Assembly (NCBI GenBank): GCA_036365455.1
Contig: JAWQUS010000007.1
Coordinates: 16,694,001 to 16,758,000, forward strand
Source: Macrosoma leucophasiata
Lineage: Eukaryota > Arthropoda > Insecta > Lepidoptera > Hedylidae
Length of the DNA: 64,000 bases
Reading direction: 5' to 3'
Notes under the pieces: generated by a model
Told to the model about the DNA's origin: nothing
Databases searched by the model: none
What the model saw: only the letters and a program-made list of their open reading frames with translations
Part shown: positions 32,228 to 43,554 of the stretch, in pieces
Layout of the letters: every line of letters starts with the position of its first letter
Numbering within the stretch: the stretch's first letter is position 1
Translations under genes and position numbers: made by a program

Positions 32228-32310
32228 TATATTTACTGTGACCTGGTTAGTCCGGTAGTGTGTAGGTACCGACGGCGTGATCTGAGGGTAACGGGTTCGA
32301 TCCCCGCACT
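32228..32310 (+). repeat. tRNA-like SINE head
   Basis: GACCTGGTTAGTCCGGTAGT resembles an A-box and GGGTTCGATCCCCGC is a strong B-box match with its T-arm. Folding as a true tRNA fails: acceptor ends do not pair and no anticodon arm is convincing. It is best read as the RNA polymerase III head of a tRNA-derived SINE; the body after it is not conserved. Confidence 0.6.
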
Positions 32311-34320
32311 GGAATAAATATTTTTACACTTTTAAGTGGTGGGTTTCAAATATTGTTAATTTTTATTCCGCAATAGCATGGACAACATTTAATTTTATGT
32401 ATTACCAATAGAAAATGAATAAAATGTAAAAATAATTTTAATTTAAGTTCGTTGAATTATAGTTACATATACTTATACCTATAATTCTACTTGAATATTT
32501 GAGTTTTTCCTTCTTCATAAAATAAATATTTACCTATTCTCGTTCAAAATAACCATTTTAAACGCAACTGCTCTCAACCCGTGTTAAGCCAAAAATAGCG
32601 CAACTATTTATGACCAACAATAACCACAATCTAATTTTACCAATCTACATCCAAGCGTCGCGAATCCATTATTCATTACTCGTAAACACAACTACATAAC
32701 AAAGCACACATTATATACCTTGTTTATTAAAAACTCATATAATACGAGATGCAAACATTTTATACTGTTAATATTTTATCAAGAGCCGTTTTGTTACAGT
32801 CGGCCACAATACGAAGCGAGGCCGCACACCCGCCTGCGCCTAGTATGGCAGAGAATTGCTTCTCCAACTTAGCCTGACCCCCCATGAACCCCCTATTATG
32901 TCTTAAATACACAGAAAAAGTAGGAACTCTCATATACAATGACAGCTCTTTTGAAATTGGACTCGTTGTAATAGCGAAAGCGTGTCCCATAAAGAACATT
33001 CTATGTTTTGTACATCTGGCTTGTTTCATTACGCGCGCTATGCTCTATGCCTGAACGTATTAGATGCGTACATATGATTGTTTCGAAGCTGTGCCTACTT
33101 TATTTAATATTTTATATCCCTTAGGACACAATTTATGAATAGACAGCGACGTCAATACGAGTCAACAGTGTCAGGTTGAATGGAGGATAAAATGTATATA
33201 AAATGTATTTGTCCTGAAAAATGTCGGAAAATACTCAGTCGGATTGAACAACGTAACCTCATCTCATAAACTATTTGTCACGCAGACGGAGCACAAACAA
33301 GTTGTCGCGAAATGAAATAGTTGAGCTCTCTGCTGACCATTTTGATGCATTGACTCTTGTTTTTGAAATAAACCCGTCACAAAAAGGTTTTTTTGTATTG
33401 TTGTCTATTATATACGTTTTTGTAGACCATAAAAGCTCTTACTTATAAAATAATGCGGAATCTTCATAAAATATTTTATTTCTGAAAAACACAGGTATCT
33501 AAGACAACAAATATGTTTGTTTTCTTAAGACTGTGCTACAAGTCTTAAATACCTATGTTTTATATATATACCTCCTCGATTTTGAAGTCAGCAAAAACAT
33601 ATTTGTAATATATGTTGAAACTTTGCACGTATGTTCCGTATACGTTGGTTACAAAAAAAAAACAGGCGAAAAGCGAAAACCCGTTATTCTCACTTATACC
33701 CGATAAGCTAGTTTAAAACAAAATACACCGAAATGGCAACCGTAAATTGTTTTCTCTCCTAAAACATAATTCTAATAGCATATTTACGTAAACTCAAATG
33801 CTATATTTTTTTTATATAAAAGAACAATTAGACTAGGTATTTAGATTTTAATGTTTACTTGTATCCAACCCATATCCCTTCTTAGTGAGAGCTTGCGCCA
33901 TAAAATATACGTAATGTCCAAATTTCATGTAATTAGGTTCAGTGGTTTTGGCTTGGCGTTGATGAATCAGTGAGTCAGGATCAGGACATGTTCGTTTATG
34001 TTAATGGGTAGACCAAACCAAAAACCGGTGAAGCTAATGGTACCTAATCCACGCCAACTGTAAATCTATAAATAGCTAGATTAGTAATATGAATGCTCTC
34101 CGCTGTAGCAAATTAGTTTGAATTATGAGCCAATCTTTCTAGTTCACGCGGCATGTGAAAGCAAAAATATAGTTGCTACGAGAATTAACACCCATATTCT
34201 AAGTCGTAACCTCGACCTTAACTCAACCTCACTAAATGGAATTGGTATTCTTACTTATAATAACGTCCACTATATATTCTGCCTCGTTTGAGGTAAGAAA
34301 GCAATTGTCAAACTTGAGGG
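32311..34320. other. No gene seen; GC-richer patch at 32755-33050
   Basis: The patch overlaps an 89-codon minus ORF without motifs and might be conserved non-coding DNA. A second mixed-composition stretch lies at 33120-33360. A repeat remnant (CCAAATTTCATGTAATTAGG, TTCAGTGGTTTTGGC) sits near 33917-33960. Confidence 0.25.
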
Positions 34321-34490
34321 TTTTTTTTTATGTAACGGAAGTGGCAAACAAGCATGTAGATCACATTGATGTTAAGTGATGACTGCAGCCTATAGACACC
34401 CACACAAAGACCAAGGTCAAAATGCAGATGCGTTACCACTCCTGAGGCCTAAGGTATTACATGCCTCTGTGCCGGAAATTACAGGGCCGG
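34321..34490 (-). repeat. SINE-X copy, 5'-truncated
   Basis: T-run, then ATGTAACGGAAGTGGCAAAC, AAGCATGTAGATCACATTGA, GATGACTGCAGCCTATAGAC, AAAATGCAGATGCGTTACCA, ending at TTACAGGGCCGG. The head half is absent. Confidence 0.8.
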
Positions 34491-35328
34491 TATTAACATT
34501 TACGCCATATTCTTGCGCTCGTTTTATATATTATATATATATCATAAGTTTTTCGCGTCTGAACTGGCTGGAAATATAATTCACACTATATTTTTGTATA
34601 AAAATGGATTTCCAAGACTTAGTGAATTATCTATATGATAATCCGTACACATGAGTTACTGTCAGTATACAACTAAGAATATGGATTTCGAGGCGTCCTC
34701 ATATAGTGTCCTCAGCTGAGTGTGAGTCAAGGAATGTTTCGAGTAACGTCTTAGAATATGGGTGTTAGTGACTTCTACGTCCATTTCGGCGAAGTATTTT
34801 TTACCACTTAATAGTACGCTACCGGCAGTTATGTAAAATATAGTGCGGTTGTTATTTAGTTTCAAAGCGATTTTTTAAAATCATCATCATTAAACTAGTG
34901 AATTAAAATAAAATTAATTAAAAACGATGATTTGCATATCATTTACTTTGCTAAAACTTTCGAGGATGCTATCTCTAATCTCAAATGCAACAGAATACGT
35001 GCGAAGTCCAAGAGCTTTTAAAACGTAATTTTTTCCACATATCCGAGAATGAATAAAGTGAATCAACCTACGAGTGGAATTTTTAGTCGTGACCATCAAA
35101 TCTATTTTTGATAAAATGCATTTCATTTGGCATGTGACGTGTTTCGTTTGAATATGCGCGAGATTTTCAATTAGATTCGTTGTGACCTTACTCGAAAGCT
35201 CGAAACATTTCGGGCATATCGAATTAAGCAAATAACAAATGGAGCAAGTATCAAGTACTTGCCAAATTATTAGACACAATGACGTAATTCAACCTTCACG
35301 AACTTGGACCAAATTTTATTTGCACTGT

Positions 35329-35367
35329 CATTAAAATATAGCGAATTCAGTTCGCTACATTTTAATG
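35329..35367. repeat. 17-bp inverted repeat
   Basis: CATTAAAATATAGCGAA and TTCGCTACATTTTAATG pair with one mismatch around TTCAG. Confidence 0.75.
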
Positions 35368-35696
35368 GCCAATGTGTGCATAATTTCGAATTGAAGATCA
35401 TAAAATTAATATCTCTGGTTCCATTAAAAAGTGACACGAGTTTTATTTTATTGATTAAATTAATATAATGAAACGACGTCCCTTGATACTAATGAATAAT
35501 AGAATTCGTCATAAACGTCTGGAGGAAATTTATTTACATTTACTGCTGGTGTTTTGAATAATGTAGTCCATCTGAGAAGTTAATATAAAACCTACTCGTC
35601 TTGAAGGAACATTCCGAACTGTTGCTTAGTTTCCAGAAAACCGGTTACCGGTTACAAATAATAACTAAAGTTATAAATATAAATAATAAATAATAG

Positions 35697-35740
35697 TATC
35701 TAAAGTTAAATAATAAGATACTATTATTTAACTTTAGATA
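35697..35740. repeat. 19-bp perfect inverted repeat, AT-rich
   Basis: TATCTAAAGTTAAATAATA and its complement flank AGATAC. Partial repeats of the same text lie just upstream (near 35664), suggesting local templated copying. Confidence 0.75.
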
Positions 35741-35990
35741 AAAGTTTTCCTTTATACCTATTATACCTAAGTAGCAAGTGAAAGCTTGACACACAACAAT
35801 CGGCTAGTTTCGGCTTCATAAAGCGTTATCTCTGCTGCACACTGCCTACGTAAGCATACGTAGTCCGATATTGGTCAAAACTTGATCAAAATGGTCGACA
35901 AACGTCAAATACATACCTAATGTGAAAGAGATCCGAAATAAGCCGACGTCTCTTCCTTAGGTCCATGTACATTTTGTCACATATATAACG

Positions 35991-36066
35991 TGCTGTGCCC
36001 ACGACTTCGTCCGCGTCGATGTTTTTGTTTAATTCTTCGCGGACAAAGTCGCGGGCACTGCTAGTC
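35991..36066. repeat. Fold-back made of two family D heads
   Basis: GTGCCCACGACTTCGTCCGC and its near-complement GCGGACAAAGTCGCGGGCAC face each other about 20 bases apart. Family D copies at 2024 and 7610 show the same echo in weaker form, so inverted heads seem to be part of the family's structure. Confidence 0.65.
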
Positions 36067-36099
36067 TAAATTAAATACGTTTATGCTAACCACATTCAA

Positions 36100-36300
36100 C
36101 TCAGTCACCCGGCACTCGACCAGCACCACCTCGTTTTACGGCGTCCACTCGTTGTCGACGGGTGGTCCACGAGTGAACGACGCGATGTTACTTGTGAACC
36201 ACTCGCGGACCGCGTACGGTCCACTTGGGTACAGCGAGTTTTCAATGCAAAGATAACGCAAGACAAGCTAGTGGTCACTGGTCCACTCGTTGTTCTTGTT
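36100..36300. repeat. GC-rich block with repeated GTCCACTCG-type motif
   Basis: The motif recurs in both directions: CGTCCACTCGTTG (near 36140), GGTCCACGAGTG, AACCACTCGCGGACC, GGTCCACTTGGG, and TGGTCCACTCGTTG (near 36281). Spacing is irregular. Overlapped by a spurious 73-codon minus ORF (36105-36326). It does not match any named element. Confidence 0.45.
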
Positions 36301-36302
36301 AC

Positions 36303-36530
36303 TTTTTTATGTAATGGAAGTGGCAAACAAGCATGCGGTTCACATTGATGTTAAGTGTTGACTGCAGCCTATAGACACTCACACAAACACCAAGGTCAAA
36401 ATGCAGATCCCTTACTACTCCTGATGCCTAAGTTGTTATGTCTCTGTGCCGAAAATTACAGGGCCGTACATTACCACCTGACCGGAACACGATAGTGCTG
36501 GACACTACCATTTTGCGGCAAGTATATTAA
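36303..36530 (-). repeat. SINE-X copy, moderately long
   Basis: T-run, ATGTAATGGAAGTGGCAAAC, TTCACATTGATGTTAAGTG, ATTACAGGGCCGTACATTAC, CACCTGACCGGAACACGATA, CACTACCATTTTGCGGCAAG. Lacks the head hairpin. Confidence 0.8.
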
Positions 36531-37782
36531 CTACTCTTCTTTAATTGTTCCCTATCAGTTTGTTGGAAAAATATTTAATGTACAGACACTCGATTTACTG
36601 TCTTCTTATACGTATGTATTGATAATACAATAGAAGTACTATACCTCCAAACCTTGTCGCCACATTGGTGACTATCACCCCATATTTTCAAATACGGGCT
36701 ATCCGTATTTCTCTGGCCGAAAGGGTTTTCAGGTTCATGTGAATGCATGCATTCATGCATGCCTGCAAACCACCCACGAATCGCCAGTTACACTTTTTGA
36801 GTTCTATTTAGGTAGCGTGCCTATTGACATTCTCACCGGTCACATGTTTTTTATGTTAAAATGTTAACAAACAGACCACCTGATGGATAGTTGTTACTGT
36901 ATTCTATGAACATATGCAACACCAGTTGCTACAACGCGCTGCTGGTTCTGAAAGACTCTTCTCTATTATGAAAAATCCTATTTTGATGCGCCGGGGGAAC
37001 GGTACTCGTTCATTTTACCGATGAACGTTTCAAAACTCTTCATTACAAAACCAACGTTTCGCATCGATTTCGTTTCACATTTCAACTTTTTACAATTACA
37101 TCACTACATAAATAATTAACTTGGCAAATAGATTAAAACAAAATTATTCATTTGATAACTCATCACTTCAGGAATAATTTAGTAGAAAAAAATATTTTGA
37201 AATTTTACGACATAGTCAGCCTCGCTCGCCGCACCGTTCGGTGTAAGGTATTTATTTTTATTTTCTGCTGACAGTATTGATTATTATTTAATACATTTAC
37301 GTAATCAAATGTTTGCGAAGTAAGTAAGTAGTATACGAATCGTTGAGTTGCGAAATGACACATTTGTGGAATTATACCTATATTTGTGGAATTAATAGTG
37401 TACAAAACGTTGGTTTTGAAATGAAGATTTGCGTGACGTTTGTCGGTAAAACATTAGTAAACCCGGGCGAATACCTCAGAGGAAGGTTCGTACCACTATA
37501 TGCACGTTCTGGGCAAGAGTGAACGCACAGTTTCAAGAATCCAGAAGAATTTCTCTCTTCTGCGGGTGGTTGCCATGTAGGAAAAGAGATGAGGGAGATG
37601 ACGTAACATTTGCAAGCTTGGATGGTGGATATTGTCAAAAAATGTAAAAGTCACAGTACGGATGTATATTCTCCGGTATGGGAAAAAGACTCGGCCTGCT
37701 ACCACTAAAGAAGGTAGGTAGGTGGGGCTGTTATCGCTAGTAAATATCTGTACAAAAAGGAGAGGTGTCAGAGCCAATCATC
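36531..37782. other. No gene seen; repeat remnant at 36725-36960
   Basis: The remnant contains a GCATGCATTCATGCATGCCT palindrome and ACAAACAGACCACCTGATGG, which resembles dispersed lepidopteran repeats. ORFs at 37378-37777 overlap in opposite frames without motifs. Confidence 0.3.
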
Positions 37783-38000
37783 ATCATCTGTTCAGCCGAA
37801 GCACGTCCTCTGCTAAACTAAAGCATGCCCTAGAAGATGCCCACAACAAACAGGATTCTGGGTCAAAACGGGGAGTAAATCCAATATTAGCCACGTGTGA
37901 CATGCAAATTGGCGATCACAGTGGCGGTAGTTTTACCGCTGGACGCTGCTGCCCAACCCGTGTTATTGTATTTACTACTGCCCTATTAAAATGGATGGAC
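37783..38000 (+). repeat. Family B repeat, copy 2
   Basis: CAGCCGAAGCACGTCCTCTG, AGATGCCCACAACAAACAGG, TTGGCGATCACAGTGGCGGT, AGTTTTACCGCTGGACGCTG and CCCGTGTTATTGTATTTACT follow the family order. Confidence 0.6.
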
Positions 38001-39004
38001 CTCCATTTGTTTGGTTGACTGATTGCACTAGCAGAAGAATTGCTGGTGGGCTCATCAAATCCCGACGCCTAAAGCAACTTGATTTGCATTATTAATAAAA
38101 AACGATAAATTATTTATCTTCCATGTTATTTTACTATGGCCATATTTGTTTATATTTGCTTCAAAAATCATGTTATATTTTACAAAGCAATTTTCTATAG
38201 AGCCAGAGTGGCGAGTTAGTCAAAAATAACCAGAGTATCGGACGAGCAACAAATTGCAAGCTTTCGGGCGATATTTTAGCAACCACTACGTGAGTAATTG
38301 AACATATGGGGACACGCGAATATCAGAAATTATAGCTGATTGTAATCATAAACATAAAAACCATGAACCATGAACGTTATAGCAACACAAGGTTATTATT
38401 TAAGCGTGATTCATGAGTGAGCTTCGAAATTAGTAACTGAACTGTTTTGCTACTGAACCAATATAAAAATTAAATGATTTTTCCAATTTAAATTCGGATA
38501 CCTATGAATACGTCTGAGTGCACCAGTATGTTTCTGACAGCAAATCGATTGCGGTAGCTCTCTGCACATAATTTTCAAACAACTGTCAGACAAATATCGG
38601 CTCAGTCTGTCCGCGACTGAAGAAGCTGCAAAAACGTACGTCGATTGTTTTAAAAAAGCATACTGCTGGATATACGCAACATGGGTATACTTTTTAATCA
38701 TGTATGTAGTTTATTAGCAACTTGCGGACCTGACAGACTTGTCCTGTCAAACAAAAATGTAATTTGGCAGTTTTTTGCTCCTAACTATTTTAAAGACGGG
38801 GTCAAAAAATTCTCCTGAACAGAACCGTCACCCTGGTTTGACGTAAGGAACACACTTACATTGCTTAGACAACAGTGAGTGCTTTTAATTAAATATGAAC
38901 TTTATATAATAGCAATAAAGCTCAAATTGACTCTACGTTTAAGTTAGAAAACGTTTATATTCTGTTTTTAGGGTTTTCACGGCAATTATTCAATTTTGTC
39001 TCAC
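38001..39004. other. No gene seen
   Basis: AT-rich. An 83-codon minus ORF at 38450-38701 has no motif. Confidence 0.25.
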
Positions 39005-39135
39005 TTTTTAAACCTTCCCTAGACCTCCACGAACATTTCAAGAACAAGATAAGATAAATCCGTTCAGCCGTTTTCGAGTTTTAGCGAGACTAACGAACAG
39101 CAATTGATTTTTATACATATTTAGATTAGATATTA
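39005..39135 (-). repeat. Family F fragment
   Basis: AAATCCGTTCAGCCGTTTTC, GAGTTTTAGCGAGACTAACG and AACAGCAATTGATTTTTATA match the inner end of family F. The outer CCCGGC end is missing. Confidence 0.55.
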
Positions 39136-39172
39136 GATATATAGATTTCCCAAGGGTTGACTTTTAGAGAAT

Positions 39173-39480
39173 CATCATCATCATCACTTCAGCTGAAAGA
39201 GGCCCACTTCCCCAAAACTGCCTACAACAGAATAATGGGTCTGCAACATGCAAACACCCACAATTCACCGGTTACATTTTGGCCCATGTAACAGGTAACG
39301 AGCCTGTTGACATCACCGGGCACATTACCAAACTCCGAGGTACTGGGGAATTTCCAGCAAATGGAAAATCCATCCAGAGATAAAGGATTTTACACCTTTA
39401 CCTCTGATAGCTTTCGACCTAGGAATCGAACACAGAAGCGTAGTAGTAGTAGCCTGCTACCACTAGTCTACTGAGGCAGT
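39173..39480 (+). repeat. Family B-like repeat, divergent type
   Basis: ATCATCATCATCATCACTTC, AGCTGAAAGAGGCCCACTTC, AACTGCCTACAACAGAATAA and TTACATTTTGGCCCATGTAA share the layout of family B at the start but differ afterwards. Probably a related lepidopteran short repeat. Confidence 0.4.
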
Positions 39481-40969
39481 GAATTAAATCACGACTCTAA
39501 GATATTGTCGTGCTTAAGTCATTCTGGGCTCCAATATGGCAGCAGTTGATCTTATATTCCACCCCTCGTGAACTATGCAATAGCGTTGCCTGGAATCAGT
39601 TGGAAACAAATTCAATGCTGCAAGTACGTTCGCTGGATTGCTCCATAGTCTTGAAGTTTGCCCCGGCTTTCCACGGCCATTGTTCAGCGCTTTCATTTTT
39701 AAACAAGTAATTTAGACACTATAAAGTTTCGCCGTTCCACCTCTGGCTTAGCAAGTGCTTTTGATTTACTATCGCTTTACTTCATAAATACGGCTCGTAT
39801 GAAACTTTTAGTTTAACAGAATCGAACATCAACCTATTATATAAAAGTCGTAAAAATTTTAAACATATATACCTACTGTACTACCTACTGCATTCATCAG
39901 TGTATACGTGAGAGCTCCAGTAAATACAAATTGAGAACTATGGCACTAGTGCATTACAAAATTAACTTGTCACTAAATGATACCTGCACGTAAGCCTGAA
40001 TCTGGCTCACAATTTTTTCACATGTGAGGAGTATGCATTTCACCAACGACTAATCTTTTAACGCGTCAGGAGCACGCACATAAATTGAGGTTGAGTTACG
40101 ATCCCGACCGAAACCGTTGCAACTCTCCTTGCTCCCCACTGTACATTTCAACTCCACCGAGAGCACTCATGAGCAAATAGTCGAGTTTTATCCATCGCCC
40201 GATTGAATATTCCGTTTTATTACCTTTAGCAAACTGAAAATTACTGCGTAGGTATGATGGAACCATGTTGACACTTGCAATTTGCATCCATTTTTCATGG
40301 GATTCCTCAGTAACAATATGAATGCACTTTGCACGTAAAATTTTTATATGGCATTATTTTATTGTGAAAATAGATTTTTAGGAGGCCTTCAATATTAGTT
40401 TGTTTTGTTTTTTGCTATAAAGTCGGCTCTACAGTCGCGGCAGAGAATATGTAATAAGTCGCGGCGCGAATAGCCCGCGAATAATCAGCGGTATTTAGTC
40501 TGATTAGCTGAATCGCATACAAAAATAAATACACACAAAAAGTCACACAGCGCTGAATTGAATCTGAATACTTATATAAGGTTCTTCGAAGTCAAATATT
40601 CGCATTTGATAGCATAACATAGTAGGTACTACAACAACACAACAATAGTCCTAACGCGCGGGCCGCACTGTTGGCTTGGCACCGACTTCAAACCTATGAG
40701 TAGGTTAAAAAATAGCATCAGTTAAATGACATAAAAAACTCACATTTACCAAAAAAAAGGATGATTGATTTATGATGATATTTATGTGTCTACCAACTAT
40801 AAAAGAAAATAACCGTTAAAATAACAATTTATTTGTCTACAGAACCCATTCCAAAATTTAGAAGGAGGACATTCCTTTTAAAATATGTAAGAAAGACATT
40901 AATCTTGTGCAAGTCTTGTAGTCTGGCTGCTAACTCTTATGGTAGTTCTTCATTATTACATTTCTCTGT
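39481..40969. other. No gene seen
   Basis: Short ORFs on both strands at 39510-39710 and 40096-40287 have no motifs. A 16-bp H-terminus insertion lies at 40441-40456 (separate entry). A possible exon with acceptor TTTGTCTACAG at 40843 and donor GTAAGAAAG near 40887 is weak. Confidence 0.25.
40441..40456 (+). mobile_element. 16-bp solo terminus of element H between 8-bp repeats
   Basis: CAGAGAATATGTAATA is flanked on both sides by AGTCGCGG (40433-40440 and 40457-40464), a perfect 8-bp direct repeat. The insert equals the outermost 16 bases of element H at 29919. This looks like an extremely truncated insertion with target duplication. Confidence 0.65.
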
Positions 40970-41480
40970 TTCCGGTCGGCGAATTTTGATTTATGGCTTT
41001 AATTTGGCAAGGTTGGCGACGACAGGCCGAGACATGTCGGAGTGTTTTCAAGGAGCCATCGTGCAATTGTTTAATTAATCTTAAGCTACGGAAGCGTCGG
41101 GCGCCACACTCGCGCTGTGGGTGCACTACACTTGGCCCAACTTTAAACTCGTTAAAAGTTCCTTTGAAACATTTGGCGCCAGATAAGCCGCAGTCTGACT
41201 CGCTCTAGAGATTGTTAACTTATCTAGTGTTATAATTAAACAGCGTTTTGTGTTCTATTCCTCGCCGTTTTCTATCAATGGGGCTCGGCGTTCACGCGCA
41301 ATTAGTGCAGTTTAACCTAAACAAACGACCTCCTCCGAATATTGGGTGAGCAGAGCCGGCACAATAAAGTGTGTGTGCAGTCGAAGACACTCGCACTGTC
41401 GCCCGATCACCAAAAGCATGTACATAACAAGCCGGCATTGAGTGAACAAGGCTCATTCCACGCACACAAGATGGCCGACA
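40970..41480. other. GC-richer unique island, possible conserved non-coding DNA
   Basis: No repeats elsewhere except a match of about 50 bases around TTTTGATTTATGGCTTTAAT, TTTGGC and GACAGGCCGAG to TTTTGATTTATCATTTTAAT, TTTGGC and GACGGGCCGAG at 51637-51690. ORFs of 81 and 71 codons overlap and lack domains. Regulatory function is an inference. Confidence 0.3.
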
Positions 41481-42189
41481 ATGGCCCTTAGCGGATAATT
41501 ACTCAAATAGATTGCCCATTGGGGCATTGTCTCTGTGCTTCCACTATAATATAGAAATGTTTCTGACTCGCATACCAAATCCTCCTACGACCTTGCTCGC
41601 CCAAAAAGCTTAGTTCCATTTTATTATATTACGTAAGGATAGGCAAAGAATAAGATTTTATGTGTCTGAACTTATAAACATTATCATGATAAAAGTTAAA
41701 CCTATGCGGAGAAACTGTGATTGTTTGCGAACTCGTTTCACTATATTATTTTCCTTTTTACTTAAGATGGTAATGTTGAAAGATTTGCATAGTAATGTCG
41801 ATGGTTTAGTGCCGTTCCAGCATAAACAAGCCGTTATTGGGTGTTGATGTCACGCTTATCAAGTTCATAACTACTGATTGTTAACAAGCAAGAAATATTA
41901 GTAAAAAATAATGGAAGTAGTTGATATTTTAAAAGAATTTATTCTCTTTTCGCAGATCCACTTACCGTGACAAAAATAACAGCCCTCACCGCAATATATC
42001 ATCTACTTATTAAATTAATGTTCTAACGTAAATGTGTACCATTTATTTGGTAATCTCAGTGTTGTGTATTTATTATTAAATATACCAGTGTTAATAAGGT
42101 CATTGACGGCGATGCGGCTCGGTGATTCTTTTATTTTCTTTTCAGTTGATATATTTTAATTATATGTTTTATATATTTTTTAAAGTAGG
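41481..42189. other. No gene seen
   Basis: AT-rich unique sequence. Confidence 0.25.
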
Positions 42190-42480
42190 ATTTCGTTTGG
42201 AACAGAGTATCTTATTAACGGCTCGTGACAACCGTGCAAAAATACTCTCTGTTCGCATCACGGACATTTAATCAGACATTTTGATCAACACGTCCTCGCT
42301 CGGTAATATAATTACAGTTAACAGCAGTACGGCGACGTTATCGCGCATATAAATTAGAGCGATTTACATTTAGCGTCGCGACACGGACCCGGCCATTATC
42401 GTGAGTGATGCGGGAATAGGTGCGGGTTGCAGATCATCGCCGTGACTGCTGCTAACTGCTAACAGGCTTAGGTGTAGCCG
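42190..42480. other. GC-richer unique island with homeodomain-like sites
   Basis: Contains CGCATATAAATTAGAGCGAT, TTTAATCAGACATTTTGATC and CG-rich text without ORF. The mix of AT-cores in CG-rich DNA is typical of insect developmental enhancers, though composition alone cannot establish this. Confidence 0.25.
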
Positions 42481-43431
42481 AGACTTTATAAAATTTAATA
42501 ATATACTATATAAAAGCGCTTTTTGCTTTGATACGGTGTTGAATTAAAATACGATTGCTGGTTAATTACGAATTTAGGACTTTAGTTGCGAAGAGTCGTG
42601 CAGTACCTACACATTAGGAATAAACTTGTCAATAAAAACCTAACCTTTTGCTCGCTCTGGAACCTCTATTTAAATTACGTCACCATACATCGTATGATAT
42701 GTAATTGGAACATGATGCCGCTCAACACCACCATTATGACAAATTATGAAATCTAATTTACATTTAGTTATTTATACAACAAACGTTATATTTCTGCTCG
42801 ATATTATTAACTATAAAAGTCTACACCTGTTTGCTATTCGCTTGAAATATTCACAGAATATTTAGATAAGTACCTATTCACTCTAAGAACTAGATAACGG
42901 TACAGAATCCTTCGTACGCGAGGTCAACTCGCATTTGGCCGGTTTTTCATTTTGTGGAACCGGATCACGGATCCGGAACTAAAAAAAAAACAAAATTCAT
43001 TCATTATACACTGAATGCCGAACATTATCATCCAACAACGAACTGTAACATCAACCAGAGACGTCTCATCGAGTCATTTCGCCTTTATTTGCACATAAGT
43101 CTAAGCGGCTATATAAATGTTCACGCTGCCAAAGTTGCCAAAGCCGAGCCGCCATAGAAGTTTTTATGCCCATATCATGGCAAATACTATTTGTGTCGAA
43201 CTTTACAGTCGTAAAACATGGCATGTAAAATATTTTTCCTGTATACTTTGGTGCTGATATCAGCTTAACGCGCGCTAGCGTTATTTTATCTTCTACTTTG
43301 TAAGTACAAAAACGTTTTTTTTTCTGGGCTTATGTTTAACAAACTATCAAATCTAGTAAAATCTATCGACATAAAATCCTCAATCCTAAATCATCTATTG
43401 TCAACAAAAACAAATGGTCTTCTAAATTAAA
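42481..43431. other. No gene seen
   Basis: Unique AT-rich sequence with a 67-codon ORF (42954-43157) lacking motifs. Confidence 0.25.
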
Positions 43432-43554
43432 TACAGTACTCAACAATTAATCCCACTTATTTTAAATGCGTGAACAAGTGAAACGCGAGTGTTTTAAAAG
43501 TTATACCAACAATTAATATTGCTCATCGATCAATATTAATTGTTAAGCACTGTA
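43432..43554. mobile_element. Short MITE candidate, Tc1/mariner-like ends
   Basis: Ends TACAGTACTCAACAATTAAT and ATTAATTGTTAAGCACTGTA are inverted repeats with two differences over 20 bases, both bounded by a TA that could be the target duplication. An inner hairpin, AACAATTAATATTG (43508-43521) with its complement at 43531-43544, overlaps the right end. Total 123 bp. Confidence 0.55.

Larger units (their letters stand above)
34491..35990. other. No gene seen; holds two hairpins
   Basis: AT-rich. A 121-codon minus ORF at 34914-35279 shows no domain. The hairpins are listed separately. Confidence 0.3.

Noticed and set aside
32228..32310. Functional tRNA gene
   Set aside because: No convincing anticodon arm or acceptor pairing; treated as a SINE head.
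34914..35279. 121-codon minus ORF with several cysteines
   Set aside because: Cysteine spacing follows no zinc-finger or secreted-peptide pattern I recognise; no signal peptide.
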